A stretch of 50,102 nucleotides of DNA from an uncultured Flammeovirgaceae bacterium (GCA_937884755.1 CAKZYJ010000315.1:1-50102), one strand, 5' to 3'. Counted from the stretch's first letter, positions 33,868-44,283 are shown. Translations and numbers: made by a program. Notes: a model not told the origin generated them from the letters alone.

Positions 33868-35388
33868 TTATTTCTTGGCTGCTTCTAGCTGGGCCATCAG
33901 TTCTTGTTCTCTTGCCTTAAATTTTTGCATTGCCTTCTTCATCATCTCATTTCTAGACTGAATTTGTTCATCAGCCCGTTGCTTCTCAACCCGACGAACT
34001 TCTTCTGTCTCACGCTGAGCCGCTTCTAGTTCTTGCAACTTTTCTTTCAATAAGTTTTCATTTTCTTCTAGCTCGGCTCTTAAGCGTTCAGATTGTTCCT
34101 GCGTGGCTTGCAGTTCTTCCATGTTTTGCCGCATCTCTTCTTCTTGAGCCCGCATTTCTTCGGCTTGCTGCTGCGACTCTTCCAGCAGTATTTTGGTTTG
34201 GTCATTTATTCGCCCATTGCGTAAGGTAGCAGCAATGTTCTCGCCTAGCGTTTGAATGAACTCAATTTCGTGTGGTTTAAACTCTCGTAGAGAAGCTAGC
34301 TCCAGCACGCCTTCAACTTCTTCATTGATCATAAGAGGCATAATGAGTAAAGCCCGGGGAGTAGCCTCGCCTAAGCCCGAAGTGATGCTAACGTAGTCTT
34401 GGGGGAGATTAGTAAAGTAGCTAGACTCTTTTTCTGGATACGTCTGCGCTAGCGGTCCGTCACCAATAGCTATGGTCTTTTCCCTAAATTTTTTGCGGTC
34501 GTAAGCATAACAGGCTTGTAGGTAAAGGCACTTCTTACCATCCTGTTCATCGACGATAAATAACCCACCCTGATTGGCATTAACGTAGCGGATAATGTGG
34601 CTAATAATTCGGTCACTCATCGCTTGCAGATCATCATGTTCGCGAAGAATGTTTACGGTTTGGGCTAACCCTTCCGACATCCACTGCCGCTGCTTTTCTT
34701 CTTCTTGGGCAGCTTTTAACTGCTTCAGATTTTCTTTCACATCTCGCTCCGATTCTATCATCTTCTGATGATTTTCTTCGGCCTTCACTAAAAAAGAAGC
34801 ACTTTCTTGTTCGGATAAATAGTTTTGGTACACTAACATAAACACACTCCCGAAAGCAAACAAAGCGCTAATCAAGATGGAAATGTTACCAATATATCCA
34901 TCCCGGATAATTGTAGCATCTACCACTGGCTCCCACCAGTGGTGGGTATAGTTGAGAGAGGCTACGATGAGTAGTGAAGCTCCCGCTGAGAAAAGTAAGT
35001 AGCCTTTTTCCCTTAGGTCAAATACTAAAAATGGTATGATAGAAAAGCTTAGGGTAACCATATACATACTAGTCACCGGAGGATCCCCTTCTGGTACTAG
35101 ACCTATGTTGTAGATAGTAGACAACGACATTGGCACTAGTGAGATAATAGCTCGCCCGAGCGCGGTTACGCCCACTGCATTTAAGACAATAGTACCTAAT
35201 GCAACTAAGGTCCCTGAGGCGGGAAGAGCAATCAGCGGGGGAAAGTATATCGCCGAAATAATCGTGAAAGGAACTCCTACGATAATTCCAGCAACAAGTG
35301 CTACACTGTTAGCAATCCGTATTTTCTTTTGCAAATAAGCGGGGTAGGTTTCTCGCACCCCTGCGTTAAGTACTTGATTAAAAGTCAT
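33868..35388 (-). CDS. Membrane GAF-domain sensor with long coiled coils
   Basis: About six membrane helices occupy residues 25-190. Residues 195-250 are a helical linker, 252-395 a GAF domain (SDRIISHIIRYVNANQGGLF, PRALLIMPLMINEEVEGVLEL, KPHEIEFIQTLGENIAATLRN) and 395-506 an uninterrupted, Glu/Gln-rich coiled coil (EEMRAQEEEMRQNMEELQAT). There is no histidine kinase, GGDEF or PP2C domain and no receiver, so output must pass through the coiled coil or partners. Head of an operon with three STAS-like proteins. The family is common in Cytophagales, but I know of no assigned function. Confidence 0.85.
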   Translation of the reverse strand: MTFNQVLNAGVRETYPAYLQKKIRIANSVALVAGIIVGVPFTIISAIYFPPLIALPASGTLVALGTIVLNAVGVTALGRAIISLVPMSLSTIYNIGLVPEGDPPVTSMYMVTLSFSIIPFLVFDLREKGYLLFSAGASLLIVASLNYTHHWWEPVVDATIIRDGYIGNISILISALFAFGSVFMLVYQNYLSEQESASFLVKAEENHQKMIESERDVKENLKQLKAAQEEEKQRQWMSEGLAQTVNILREHDDLQAMSDRIISHIIRYVNANQGGLFIVDEQDGKKCLYLQACYAYDRKKFREKTIAIGDGPLAQTYPEKESSYFTNLPQDYVSITSGLGEATPRALLIMPLMINEEVEGVLELASLREFKPHEIEFIQTLGENIAATLRNGRINDQTKILLEESQQQAEEMRAQEEEMRQNMEELQATQEQSERLRAELEENENLLKEKLQELEAAQRETEEVRRVEKQRADEQIQSRNEMMKKAMQKFKAREQELMAQLEAAKK

Positions 35389-35430
35389 TCGTACTTTTGA
35401 TCAGTTTAAGGTAGATGTAAAAAGTTTGAC

Positions 35431-35438
35431 CAAAAGTA
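35431..35438 (-). promoter_or_regulatory. Candidate -7 element for the GAF operon
   Basis: On the minus strand TACTTTTG matches TAnnTTTG, 43 nt before the GAF gene's ATG. A TTG at -33 is not obvious. Confidence 0.4.
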
Positions 35439-35536
35439 GTGCTTGTCTACAGGATAAAGTATTGAATACGCCAGGTTCTATTACATGAATAAGGTATTTA
35501 CAAAAATGATGTAATAGTCTACAGATGAAAGTACTA

Positions 35537-36754
35537 CTAGCGATCTACCTCACCCAACACGATATCAATTGAGCCTAAAATGGCTACCAGATCGGCGATC
35601 ATGCCGCCTCGGCTTAGGTCGGCTAGCACTGAGAGGTTGACAAAGCAGGAGCTGCGGGCTTTACAACGAAACGGAATATCGCTTCGTCCATCAGCCCGGA
35701 AGTAGAAGCCCAATTCGCCTCGGGGGTTTTCGGCACGAACGTACAAGTCCTGTGCTTTGGGCCGGATTTTTTTAGGAACTACTGCCCGAGGATCAAATTC
35801 ACGAGTACGCTGGTGGTCGCCCGTTAATTGGGTGACGCACTGTTCAATGATCCGTAGAGATTCGTAGCACTCGCGTACCCGCACGTAGGTACGATCCCAG
35901 CAGTCGCCCACAGCTCCCATTTTGCCTTCCCCGATAGGAATATCAAAGTCCAGCTTGGGATACACCGAGTAGCCGTCTACCCGCCGTAGATCGTGGCGTA
36001 GCCCCGATGCCCGAAGCATGGGGCCAGACACTCCGTAGTTAATAGCTAAATCCAGCGGTAATATCCCGACGTTGGCGGTACGCTCTACGAAGATTTTGTT
36101 ATCCACGACTAACTGCTCTAGCTCCTTCAGTTTAGGTCGCAGGTAGATGACAAACTCCTGGCAGCGTTCTTCAAAGCCAACTGGTAGATCGTAAAATAAC
36201 CCACCGACCCAGACGTAGTTGTAGAGCATCCGTGCCCCACAGACCCACTCCAGCATCCGCTGAATATGCTCGCGGTCGCGCATCATCCATAAAAAGGGAG
36301 TATACGCCCCAATATCCATCGCATAAGTACCAATAGCCACAAAGTGCGACGCCAGCCGGTTTAGCTCCGCTACCAACACCCGAATGTATTCTACCCGTAG
36401 CGGAATCTGCTCCTGAATACCCAGCATTCGCTCTACGCCCATCGCGTAAGCGTGTTCCGAATTCATCGCCGCCAAATAATCCATCCGGTCTACGTAGGGG
36501 ATAATCTGATTGTACGGCATCGCTTCAGCGTGCTTCTCAAAGCAGCGGTGCAAATAGCCCAAATGCGGTACCACATCCACAATAACCTCCCCTTCGGTTA
36601 CTACCTCGAGCCGGAGTACTCCGTGGGTAGACGGATGCTGCGGTCCGATGTTGATCACCATCTGCTCGGGAGTTAAATCCTCCGCCCGATACTTGGTAGG
36701 CTCGGAATTACTTAGATGGGCCGGATCGTACTGGTACTGAACAGTGTCTGTCAT
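35537..36754 (-). CDS. nuoD: NADH-quinone oxidoreductase subunit D
   Basis: NuoD is the 49-kDa subunit of complex I that lines the quinone site in the peripheral arm. The start [20 protein letters not shown] contains the conserved GPQHPSTHG loop with the quinone-binding His. The segments [38 protein letters not shown] and the C-terminus [12 protein letters not shown] complete the family. The length of 405 aa is normal. No other nuo gene is adjacent: the neighbours are a GAF sensor and a sialidase-like protein. It may be a stand-alone copy or a complex I locus broken up in this lineage. Confidence 0.95.
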   Translation of the reverse strand: MTDTVQYQYDPAHLSNSEPTKYRAEDLTPEQMVINIGPQHPSTHGVLRLEVVTEGEVIVDVVPHLGYLHRCFEKHAEAMPYNQIIPYVDRMDYLAAMNSEHAYAMGVERMLGIQEQIPLRVEYIRVLVAELNRLASHFVAIGTYAMDIGAYTPFLWMMRDREHIQRMLEWVCGARMLYNYVWVGGLFYDLPVGFEERCQEFVIYLRPKLKELEQLVVDNKIFVERTANVGILPLDLAINYGVSGPMLRASGLRHDLRRVDGYSVYPKLDFDIPIGEGKMGAVGDCWDRTYVRVRECYESLRIIEQCVTQLTGDHQRTREFDPRAVVPKKIRPKAQDLYVRAENPRGELGFYFRADGRSDIPFRCKARSSCFVNLSVLADLSRGGMIADLVAILGSIDIVLGEVDR

Positions 36755-36878
36755 GCAAGGCGAAGATAATTCAGCTTATTATGGAATACAACCCAGGGCG
36801 GAGTAAGAACCTGAAGGTATTGCTTCCAGTATGATTGATAGTTATTATCTTAACTCGAACAATCAGATAAGTATCTCT

Positions 36879-38144
36879 ATGCGTAACCGAAGGAGCTTTG
36901 TAAAAAAATCACTTATTGGAAGCATTTCATTCGTTAACCTACCGTGGGTTTCGAGGCAAATGATCCACCCTTACCATTTAGGCGATGGACAGGGAGTGGA
37001 TTATCGTCTTACGCTAGACGTACCTACCAGGCTATTTGATGGGCGGCAGTGCTGGGTACACCCTCGCGCCGGCATTGTTCCGGCAGCGGGGCAGAACGGG
37101 CTTAGGGTAGTGATGACGATGAACACGCTTCAGCTATCGGGTAGCGATGTTTTCAAGGGCATGTATGATCTGCATACGAACGATCTGGGAAAATCGTGGA
37201 CGGAACCCCGGGTTCTTACCGCGTTGGCTCCTCGCTACGAAACTCACGATGGGGTTGAACGTCCGGTAGCTGCCAGTGATTTCTGGCCGAAATATCATCG
37301 TACCACCCAAACCTTGTTAGGCATCGGACATACCATCGTGTACACTCCCGAGTGGGAAGTAAAGCATCCGCGACCCCGCCATACGGCATATTCGGTGTAC
37401 AATGCTCAGAAGAATGAGTGGGCAAGCTGGAGAAAACTCCGGATGCCCGACCAAGCTAAATTTGCAAGTGCCGGAGCCGGTTGTGTGCAGCGTCTCGATC
37501 AGGACGACGGAACCATTCTGCTGCCTATCTCTTTTCATCCTCCGCAACAAAACTCCCAGGTGACGGTGCTTCGCTGTACTTTTGATGGTGACACGCTCCA
37601 CTACCAGGATCAGGGTAACGAATTAGGTATTGACGACGATACCCGCGGCCTACACGAACCTTCCATTACCCACTTTCATGATAAGTATTTTCTAACGATC
37701 CGTAATGATAAAGTCGGATTTATAACGACTAGCCAGGATGGACTGCATTTTGATCCGATCCGCCCTTGGACCTTCGACGACGGAACCGAATTAGGCAACT
37801 ACAACACCCAACAGCACTGGGTAGCCCACAGCGATGCTTTATTTCTGGTCTACACTCGCCGGGGAGCCAACAACGATCATATATTCCGTCATCGGGCTCC
37901 ACTGTTTATGGCGGAGGTAGACCCGGAGAGATTATGCGTGATTCGGGAGACAGAGCTCGTACTGGTGCCGGAGCGAGGAGTCCGGTTAGTTAACTTCGGA
38001 GTGACCGAAGTGAGTGCTAACGAAACCTGGGTGACCGTCTCGGAGTGGATGCAGCCGTCAGGAGTTGAAAAGTACGGCAGTGACGGCAGCGTGTACGTAG
38101 CCCGAATTCATTGGGATAAACCTAATCGCAACTTTTCTTCCTGA
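36879..38144 (+). CDS. Tat-signal BNR/sialidase-like protein
   Basis: The N-terminus MRNRRSFVKKSLIG carries a twin-arginine motif (RRSFVK) followed by a hydrophobic region, so Tat export is likely. The mature part has sialidase/BNR-like Asp-box features: LHTNDLGKSWTEPRVL and TTSQDGLHFDPIRPWTF, with FHDKYFLTIRNDKVGF between. The 421-aa length and single six-bladed arrangement agree with exo-alpha-sialidase-like proteins, many of which have unrelated substrates. I chose ATG 36879; the frame is open from 36831 but that adds a non-signal tail. Confidence 0.75.
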   Translation: MRNRRSFVKKSLIGSISFVNLPWVSRQMIHPYHLGDGQGVDYRLTLDVPTRLFDGRQCWVHPRAGIVPAAGQNGLRVVMTMNTLQLSGSDVFKGMYDLHTNDLGKSWTEPRVLTALAPRYETHDGVERPVAASDFWPKYHRTTQTLLGIGHTIVYTPEWEVKHPRPRHTAYSVYNAQKNEWASWRKLRMPDQAKFASAGAGCVQRLDQDDGTILLPISFHPPQQNSQVTVLRCTFDGDTLHYQDQGNELGIDDDTRGLHEPSITHFHDKYFLTIRNDKVGFITTSQDGLHFDPIRPWTFDDGTELGNYNTQQHWVAHSDALFLVYTRRGANNDHIFRHRAPLFMAEVDPERLCVIRETELVLVPERGVRLVNFGVTEVSANETWVTVSEWMQPSGVEKYGSDGSVYVARIHWDKPNRNFSS

Positions 38145-38263
38145 AAGCGGCATTCATACCCTTACTTTTAAAGGAGATGTTTGTACTGAGAAAGTAAAAT
38201 AGTAGAACAAACTAATACTAATATGGAATCAATCTTGCGCTCTCAAGTACAGTCATTATATTC

Positions 38264-38300
38264 ATTCCCCCTTTTTCCAAATGGGGTTAGGGTGATTTTT
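38264..38300. repeat. REP-like intergenic element
   Basis: TCCCCCTTTTTCCAAATGGG, continuing GTTAGGGTGATTTTTCC, has the shape of a palindromic C5/G4 element I remember as widespread between genes in Bacteroidota. It lies between the convergent sialidase-like and M6 protease genes. A short stem of CCCC/GGGG is possible. Copies elsewhere were not found in the window. Confidence 0.3.
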
Positions 38301-38338
38301 CCTGCGGATCTTGCCGAGAAAGCACATTCCCCTGAACT

Positions 38339-41300
38339 TTAATCGCCCTTGATAAATTTTCTAAATATCCACTGATTCTGAAGATAAAGCCCTAGCAGGT
38401 AAGTGCCTTCAGAAAACTCGCGAACGTCCAGTTCATTACCGTCAACCACTCCACTTGCTACCTGCTGTCCGTGCTGGTTGAACAATTTATATTTTACTCG
38501 ATAGGTAGATTGCGGTAACCGTAGTTGCAACCTGTGCCAGACGGGATTAGGATAGATCAATAAACCATTGAATTGTTCTCCACTTAGGGAGGTAATTAGA
38601 TCTATTTTGAGTGTCTGAAAATACCCAGCAGTTGGCAGGTAAAAATCATTTCCTTCCTGATAAGCTTCTACCTTAACGTCGCCACTAACCTGCGCGATAA
38701 GCTGGTTACCGTCCAACCGAGCTTTTCCTTCCACAATACGGTACTGTACCGGAAGCTCGGAACTGGCGATGGCCCCTAGCGAATAAGTAGAATCGTTGAG
38801 CGATTCAATATGGTCGTTGGTAAACTCAATGGTCTGGGAGCCTTTACTTACTGTGAATGATACCGTTACCTCCACCGCTTTAAACTCATCGTTACCAGCC
38901 TGAGAAAGCGTCAGAGTGACTAATCCGGGCTGAGTAATTACCAGTCGACCATCGGCGTAGTCTGCTCCGCCAACCTCTACCGTTACGGGCAGACTACTAC
39001 TACTACTTACAGGAAATTCTACCGGATCGTCGCCATAAGCTAACTGGTTATCGGCAATCTGTGGATAATCAATTGTCTGAGTTTTGCTCCCCAGCGGAGT
39101 CAAGTCTTCTTTTACGTAGAATTTTTGGGTGACCTGATTTGGCTCGTAAAGCTCATCTCCTAACAGGTAGGCCTCAATAGACACATCGCCAACGCCGAAG
39201 AAGCTGGCTACATTATCTTGAATATTTGCTGGTCCGGATAACACCCGGAATAGCACAGTATTGTTCCGGCTACTAACTGCTTTCAACTCAATAGCCTGAT
39301 CCAAAGAAACAGTGTCGGGTATAGGTTCAAAAGCAATCTGCTGCGTACCCTTGAGCACGGTGATCCGCCGCTCCACAATATCAGCCGGATAGTACTCTTC
39401 GTTACCGTCTTGCGACACCCGGATAACAATGATTCCAGGCCCGGTTACCTGAACTACGCTATCCTGTATCAGTTGAGCCGGACCGTCTACACTAATTTCA
39501 ACGGGTAAATCACTACTGACTTTCGCGCTGAGGGTTAACTCATCACCGACTTCTAGCATTTGGGGTACTTCGGCCAGAGTAATAAACTGGTACTGCTTTT
39601 CAACTTCTGCGTCGTAGATAAAGAAATCTTCTTGTACCGGCTCAGCTGCGTAGTGGTTTTCGTCACCGGGTTGAGTGACTTCTAGCACCACATTGCCTAC
39701 GGCCAGCGGGGTTATTAAGAATTTTCCCGCTTGCTGTTCAATGCTAACCAGATCATTACCTCTGATAGCTGCCAGGCTTACTTCCAGGCCAGCATTGGAG
39801 TTAGCCGTTACTTCAAACGTACCCTTCTCCAGTGTTTTATCGCTGATGGAATCAAGATAGATCAGCTGGCTTCGCTTATCGATGAGGAAGGTACGTTGTA
39901 CGCTTACTGCCGCCTGATAGTTATTGTTTCCGGACTGGCTGGCTTCTACTTCGGCAGTTCCAGCTGCTAGGATTTTCAGCTTACCCTCTACCAGCTCAAT
40001 GTTATCAGTCAAAGGTGTAATCGTAACCGGTAGGTCACGGTTAGATGCTACATTGAGCACAATATCCGGATCACCAAAGGTACGGTCTTCTATTGGATCA
40101 AGTGTAATAAGTTGTTCTTGCTTGTTAATAGCAAACTTAGTAGTCACAGCGGAGGCTGGATAGTAGTTATCGTTGCCGCCCTGCCGAGCAATGATAGTCA
40201 CCTCGCCGGCTCCGATGATGCTTACTGTTCTTCCTTCTATTTCTACCTTGGGCTGCTCTTCTTCTACTACTAAATCTACCGGAAGGCCACTGCTGGCTTC
40301 TACATCCAGATTGAAATCAGCGTCACCAAAAGTTTTATCGTCAACCGCTGTAAAGCTTATGGTTTGCTCAGCCCGCTCAACGGTGAAGGCAATCACCGTA
40401 TCGGCGGGGTTATACAGATCGTCACCGGGGTGGAATACCCGGATTTTTACGTCACCCGCTCCCACAATGGTCACTTCATCCTCTTCCAAGATTACCTGAT
40501 TCTGGCCCTCAACTACGCTGAACTCCAGTTCGCCTTCGGCCGGAGCACTAACCTGTAGCTGTAAAGGGTCATCACCATAGGTAACACCGACAGGTACTGT
40601 GTGGGTTATCTGCTGATCGAGCTTACCTACTGCTTGTAGTTCAATACCATCGTAGTGCAGCGTTAGGCTATCAAACAGGCTGCCACCCTCCAGTCGGTAG
40701 ACCGCCTCCGCCCGGTATTGGCCAGTATCCTGGGGCATCAAGTTTTCAATTTCCAGAAAATTAGCAATGGTAGTATCAATAGGTTCTCCGTTTTTAAACC
40801 AGTGATAGACAACATCCTGCAAGCCCGAATCTCGCCGGAGCTCGATACGATAGGTGCTACCGAAGGCTACCAACGTACTTATGTTCAGATGAACGGTATC
40901 CTGCGGAAGAAAAGCCTCATAAGAACCCTCATTATTATCCAGAATTTCGGCATTAGGAACCAGATCGTCGAAGCTCAACTGATTACCAGCACACATTACC
41001 ATAAATTCCGGAGGAATCGGCTCTTCCCCAAATTCGTAGGCTACCATGGCCATAAAGCGGTTGTGTTCTACGTTTACCAGCGACACGAGCGGGTCAGTAA
41101 TCTGAGGTATAGTTCCTTCTAGTTGATTGTAACTAACATTAAACGAAGACCAGGACGTACTGGCTACCCAATCGGGTAACGTACCTGAGAATTTGTTATG
41201 GGAAAGATCTAGGTTTAGGTCCTCATCCGGGAAATTCACTTCTGCGGGAAGCGTTCCCCGAATATTATTATGATTCAGATAGTAAGCAGACACGGTAGGC

Positions 41301-43969
41301 GACTGTAGGAAATTCTCCGGAACACTCTCGAATTGATTGTAAGAAAGATCCAGATAACGCAACCGGGGTAGGTCAAAGACTCCGGCTACCAACGGCCCGG
41401 TTAAAGCAGAACGGCTGATAGTGAGCTCCTCTAACCGAGTGAGGTTAGCGATAGCTTCCGGCAGACTACCGCTCACTGGCCCATCTATCCGAAGCAGTAC
41501 TAAAGACTCAAGGTTGGAAATATCCGGTAAAGCACCCGATAGCTGATTTGATACTACCGTCAGTTCCTGTAAATTTTTCATCTCCATCAGAGAAAAGGGT
41601 AGTTGAGTAGGCCAGTTGGGACATACAATTGATAACACCTTTAGTTCGGATAGTTTGTTAATATCTTCCGGAAGCGGATGGTTAATGGCCTGCGCGGTAA
41701 TCTGTACCTCTTTTAGACTGCTGAGTAAGGTAATCTGATCCAGAAAATTCAGCTCCATCTGCTCATGGTTAATATCAATGATCTCAAGCTGCGGTAGCTT
41801 ATCAATACCATCAGGAAACAGAGCGGTAGATTCATCTTCGCTGCCAGTTAACCGTAGCGATCTCAGCGCAGTTAAATCGAAGAAAGCCTTAGGTATAGTT
41901 CCACCGGGAGCAGGTAAGTCAACGCTGATGACTCGGTTATTCCGGACGGTAACACCCGACCAGGCATGTACTGGAGAAGTCAGCCAGTTTTCTTTCTGAT
42001 CTTCGGACCAATCGGCTCCCTGCATGGCATTATAGTACGCGACCAGTGCTAAGGAGTCTTCCATCATCACCTCACCGGTTTCTACCTCGAGCTTCCAAGT
42101 AAGCGGGGCTTGTTCTTCCCCCTCTTTAGCATCTATCCACTTGATAACAAAACTATCGCCCGCCTCCATAGCCGGTAGTTGAACTTCCAGCGGATCGGTT
42201 GTATTGGTTTTTCCACTAGCGATAAGATCACCTTGACACTGCTGATATACCTCTACCTCAAACTTGGCATCGCTGGCCTCGGCCGTGATGTAGGTTAAAC
42301 CATCAAACAGCATATCGAAGGTGTACCAGGTAGTATCAAACAAGGTTTTGTTCTGACCTTCTACCGCTAGCAGGGCACCCTTACAATTTTCCCCTTCGCC
42401 CGGAAGCCTTCTTTCATAATCTAAAACGACTGTATCCCCTTCTAACCGGACGTTCTCTATCCGCACTCCGGAAAATTCTCCCAATGGAGTATTGGTATCA
42501 GCATAGTTACTATTGGGTTGGGAATCCAGATCAAAATACTGGTTTAAGCGATACAGATGAAACGAGGATGTATAATAACTTTCGTCTACATCGGAGTTAT
42601 CAGCTTCTTCCAAATCAACTCCCCGCTCACCAAAGGCATTCACGATGTTAGAAGGGTTTTCGATGAGCGTTTTGGCTTTCCGCTTATCAATATGCCAGAT
42701 AGCTAAGCCGTTTCCAGGCATATAGCTTTCAAACCCGGCTGCTGTTTTCCGCTTATTTTCCAGTAAGAAATACTCCTCGCTATTAGACGTATTTACTCGA
42801 TAAACCGTATTTTCATCAACCACCGGTAAGAGCCGTTGCGAACCACGGCTGTCCGAAATATCTACCACATCTACCCATCCCATCTGTTCCTTACTCCAGG
42901 CACACATATGGTTAGGAAAGTTTTCCCGACCTGCCCAGCCTCCGCTGCCCATCAACCCCCACTGACCTATGCCGTGGCCGCTGGTTCGGGTATCGTATAG
43001 ATCCGGTAACCCTAACATATGCCCAATTTCGTGACAGGTTACCCCGATGCCCAACATACCGTCACCTCTCCCGTAACTTCCAGTTCTTATTTCTGGTACT
43101 GTGGCGTAGGAATCAATACGTATCCCCCCTCTTACTGTCATATTAATTCCTGACCAACGATGCGACCAAATGTACTGATTTCTGGTGCCCTCTTCGGCTC
43201 CCGGGCCGGAGTGCAGCATTAGTAACCCATCAATGACTCGATCATCGTTGGCATCAAACTGAGTGAAGTCGATGCCCTGGGTAAGCGCACCATTAATTCC
43301 CTCCCGAACAAGATCCCGGGCTCTACTGTAACCGTTTTGTCGACCGTAGTACTCGAAGCCGTTCTGAGCCATCACCCAGTTGCTTAGCACAAAATTGATC
43401 TCTAACTCACCGTTACTAACTTCCAGATAATACTCCTTTACTGAAGGAAATTCACCGCCTATACCATTAAAGTATTCGTCAAAATCTTCCGGGCTGAAAC
43501 GGCTTCGTAGGTCGGGATACTCTACGAAACAGACTAAAAAATTGAGACTTGTAATTTTACCCCTGCTTCGTAAAGAATAGAGGGGCGATACGGCAGCAGC
43601 AGTCTCAGCCATAAAAGCCTGCAATTCTGCCTCATCAGCTTTTGGCTTCAGGTGCCGACTAATACCTCCGGGCATAAACGAACTCATACGAGCGTTGGAT
43701 GGCCTGACCTGAAACCCACTGCGCAGCAGTTGACCGTTCATTTCCATAGCGTACTCGTAATAGCCTTGTTGATTTTTCACCACTGTATACCCGTCTGCTG
43801 TCTCCTGCCAATGGTTGAAGGGTGAGCCTTTAGTATACAGTGTAATTTTACTTCCATCAGGCTGAGTCTCTTCGTAAGGCCCAGGGGCTGGAGGAATAAT
43901 ACACTGTCCGTTAGCCAGATTACTAACCAGAATTAGGGCTAAAATCATGTAAATGCAGCGCGTAAACAT
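38339..43969 (-). CDS. Giant T9SS-secreted M6 metalloprotease with LRR and Ig-like repeats
   Basis: A signal peptide (1-21, ANGQ) is followed by an M6 immune-inhibitor-A-like protease domain (about 25-520) with zinc motif HEIGHMLGLPD (His313, Glu314, His317). Leucine-rich repeats follow at about 650-1000 (LPQLEIIDINHEQMELNFLD, LRYLDLSYNQFESVPENF). Eight Ig-like repeats of about 75 residues occupy roughly 1170-1790, each opening with an I-x-(F/L/Y) strand and often carrying a (N/D)(D/E)xYxxA or similar signature. The C-terminus (IYPNPVWHRLQLRLP to FRKFIKGD) is a type A T9SS sorting domain. Likely a cell-surface or secreted protein degrader. Intact at 1876 aa. Confidence 0.9.
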   Translation of the reverse strand: MFTRCIYMILALILVSNLANGQCIIPPAPGPYEETQPDGSKITLYTKGSPFNHWQETADGYTVVKNQQGYYEYAMEMNGQLLRSGFQVRPSNARMSSFMPGGISRHLKPKADEAELQAFMAETAAAVSPLYSLRSRGKITSLNFLVCFVEYPDLRSRFSPEDFDEYFNGIGGEFPSVKEYYLEVSNGELEINFVLSNWVMAQNGFEYYGRQNGYSRARDLVREGINGALTQGIDFTQFDANDDRVIDGLLMLHSGPGAEEGTRNQYIWSHRWSGINMTVRGGIRIDSYATVPEIRTGSYGRGDGMLGIGVTCHEIGHMLGLPDLYDTRTSGHGIGQWGLMGSGGWAGRENFPNHMCAWSKEQMGWVDVVDISDSRGSQRLLPVVDENTVYRVNTSNSEEYFLLENKRKTAAGFESYMPGNGLAIWHIDKRKAKTLIENPSNIVNAFGERGVDLEEADNSDVDESYYTSSFHLYRLNQYFDLDSQPNSNYADTNTPLGEFSGVRIENVRLEGDTVVLDYERRLPGEGENCKGALLAVEGQNKTLFDTTWYTFDMLFDGLTYITAEASDAKFEVEVYQQCQGDLIASGKTNTTDPLEVQLPAMEAGDSFVIKWIDAKEGEEQAPLTWKLEVETGEVMMEDSLALVAYYNAMQGADWSEDQKENWLTSPVHAWSGVTVRNNRVISVDLPAPGGTIPKAFFDLTALRSLRLTGSEDESTALFPDGIDKLPQLEIIDINHEQMELNFLDQITLLSSLKEVQITAQAINHPLPEDINKLSELKVLSIVCPNWPTQLPFSLMEMKNLQELTVVSNQLSGALPDISNLESLVLLRIDGPVSGSLPEAIANLTRLEELTISRSALTGPLVAGVFDLPRLRYLDLSYNQFESVPENFLQSPTVSAYYLNHNNIRGTLPAEVNFPDEDLNLDLSHNKFSGTLPDWVASTSWSSFNVSYNQLEGTIPQITDPLVSLVNVEHNRFMAMVAYEFGEEPIPPEFMVMCAGNQLSFDDLVPNAEILDNNEGSYEAFLPQDTVHLNISTLVAFGSTYRIELRRDSGLQDVVYHWFKNGEPIDTTIANFLEIENLMPQDTGQYRAEAVYRLEGGSLFDSLTLHYDGIELQAVGKLDQQITHTVPVGVTYGDDPLQLQVSAPAEGELEFSVVEGQNQVILEEDEVTIVGAGDVKIRVFHPGDDLYNPADTVIAFTVERAEQTISFTAVDDKTFGDADFNLDVEASSGLPVDLVVEEEQPKVEIEGRTVSIIGAGEVTIIARQGGNDNYYPASAVTTKFAINKQEQLITLDPIEDRTFGDPDIVLNVASNRDLPVTITPLTDNIELVEGKLKILAAGTAEVEASQSGNNNYQAAVSVQRTFLIDKRSQLIYLDSISDKTLEKGTFEVTANSNAGLEVSLAAIRGNDLVSIEQQAGKFLITPLAVGNVVLEVTQPGDENHYAAEPVQEDFFIYDAEVEKQYQFITLAEVPQMLEVGDELTLSAKVSSDLPVEISVDGPAQLIQDSVVQVTGPGIIVIRVSQDGNEEYYPADIVERRITVLKGTQQIAFEPIPDTVSLDQAIELKAVSSRNNTVLFRVLSGPANIQDNVASFFGVGDVSIEAYLLGDELYEPNQVTQKFYVKEDLTPLGSKTQTIDYPQIADNQLAYGDDPVEFPVSSSSSLPVTVEVGGADYADGRLVITQPGLVTLTLSQAGNDEFKAVEVTVSFTVSKGSQTIEFTNDHIESLNDSTYSLGAIASSELPVQYRIVEGKARLDGNQLIAQVSGDVKVEAYQEGNDFYLPTAGYFQTLKIDLITSLSGEQFNGLLIYPNPVWHRLQLRLPQSTYRVKYKLFNQHGQQVASGVVDGNELDVREFSEGTYLLGLYLQNQWIFRKFIKGD

Positions 43970-44283
43970 AGGTTTAAGTCGTAGCTATCGTATATGAAAA
44001 GTAATAATACAAGGCAGATGAAATATAAACTTTCATTTGTTCTGTATTATTAATGTAAGCTTTTTAGCAAAAATGTAATAAATAATTTACAAATAAAATA
44101 CCCAATAATAAGTAATTTCTGCAGCTTCTTGTGAGTACCAGATGTGCCAATTAGTTGTTCACTAGTTACTTTTGAGATACCAACCTTTCCTACCCGTATC
44201 CATTACAGTTACTAACCTTTCCAGACGAAGATTTTCTTCCTTCTTGACTTTTCGTATCATTTCTCCCTAAATCAGACTGACCT
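43970..44283. promoter_or_regulatory. 314-bp divergent intergenic region
   Basis: AT-rich spacer between the M6 protease (minus) and ispF (plus). TACTTTTG at 44167-44174 fits the -7 consensus on the + strand, 109 nt before ispF. No -33 TTG at proper distance was found, and no reliable minus-strand promoter was seen. No open frame of coding quality. Confidence 0.4.

Noticed and set aside
43970-44283. Replication origin in the AT-rich spacer
   Set aside because: No DnaA-box cluster and no origin-linked genes (dnaA, dnaN, gidA) nearby.
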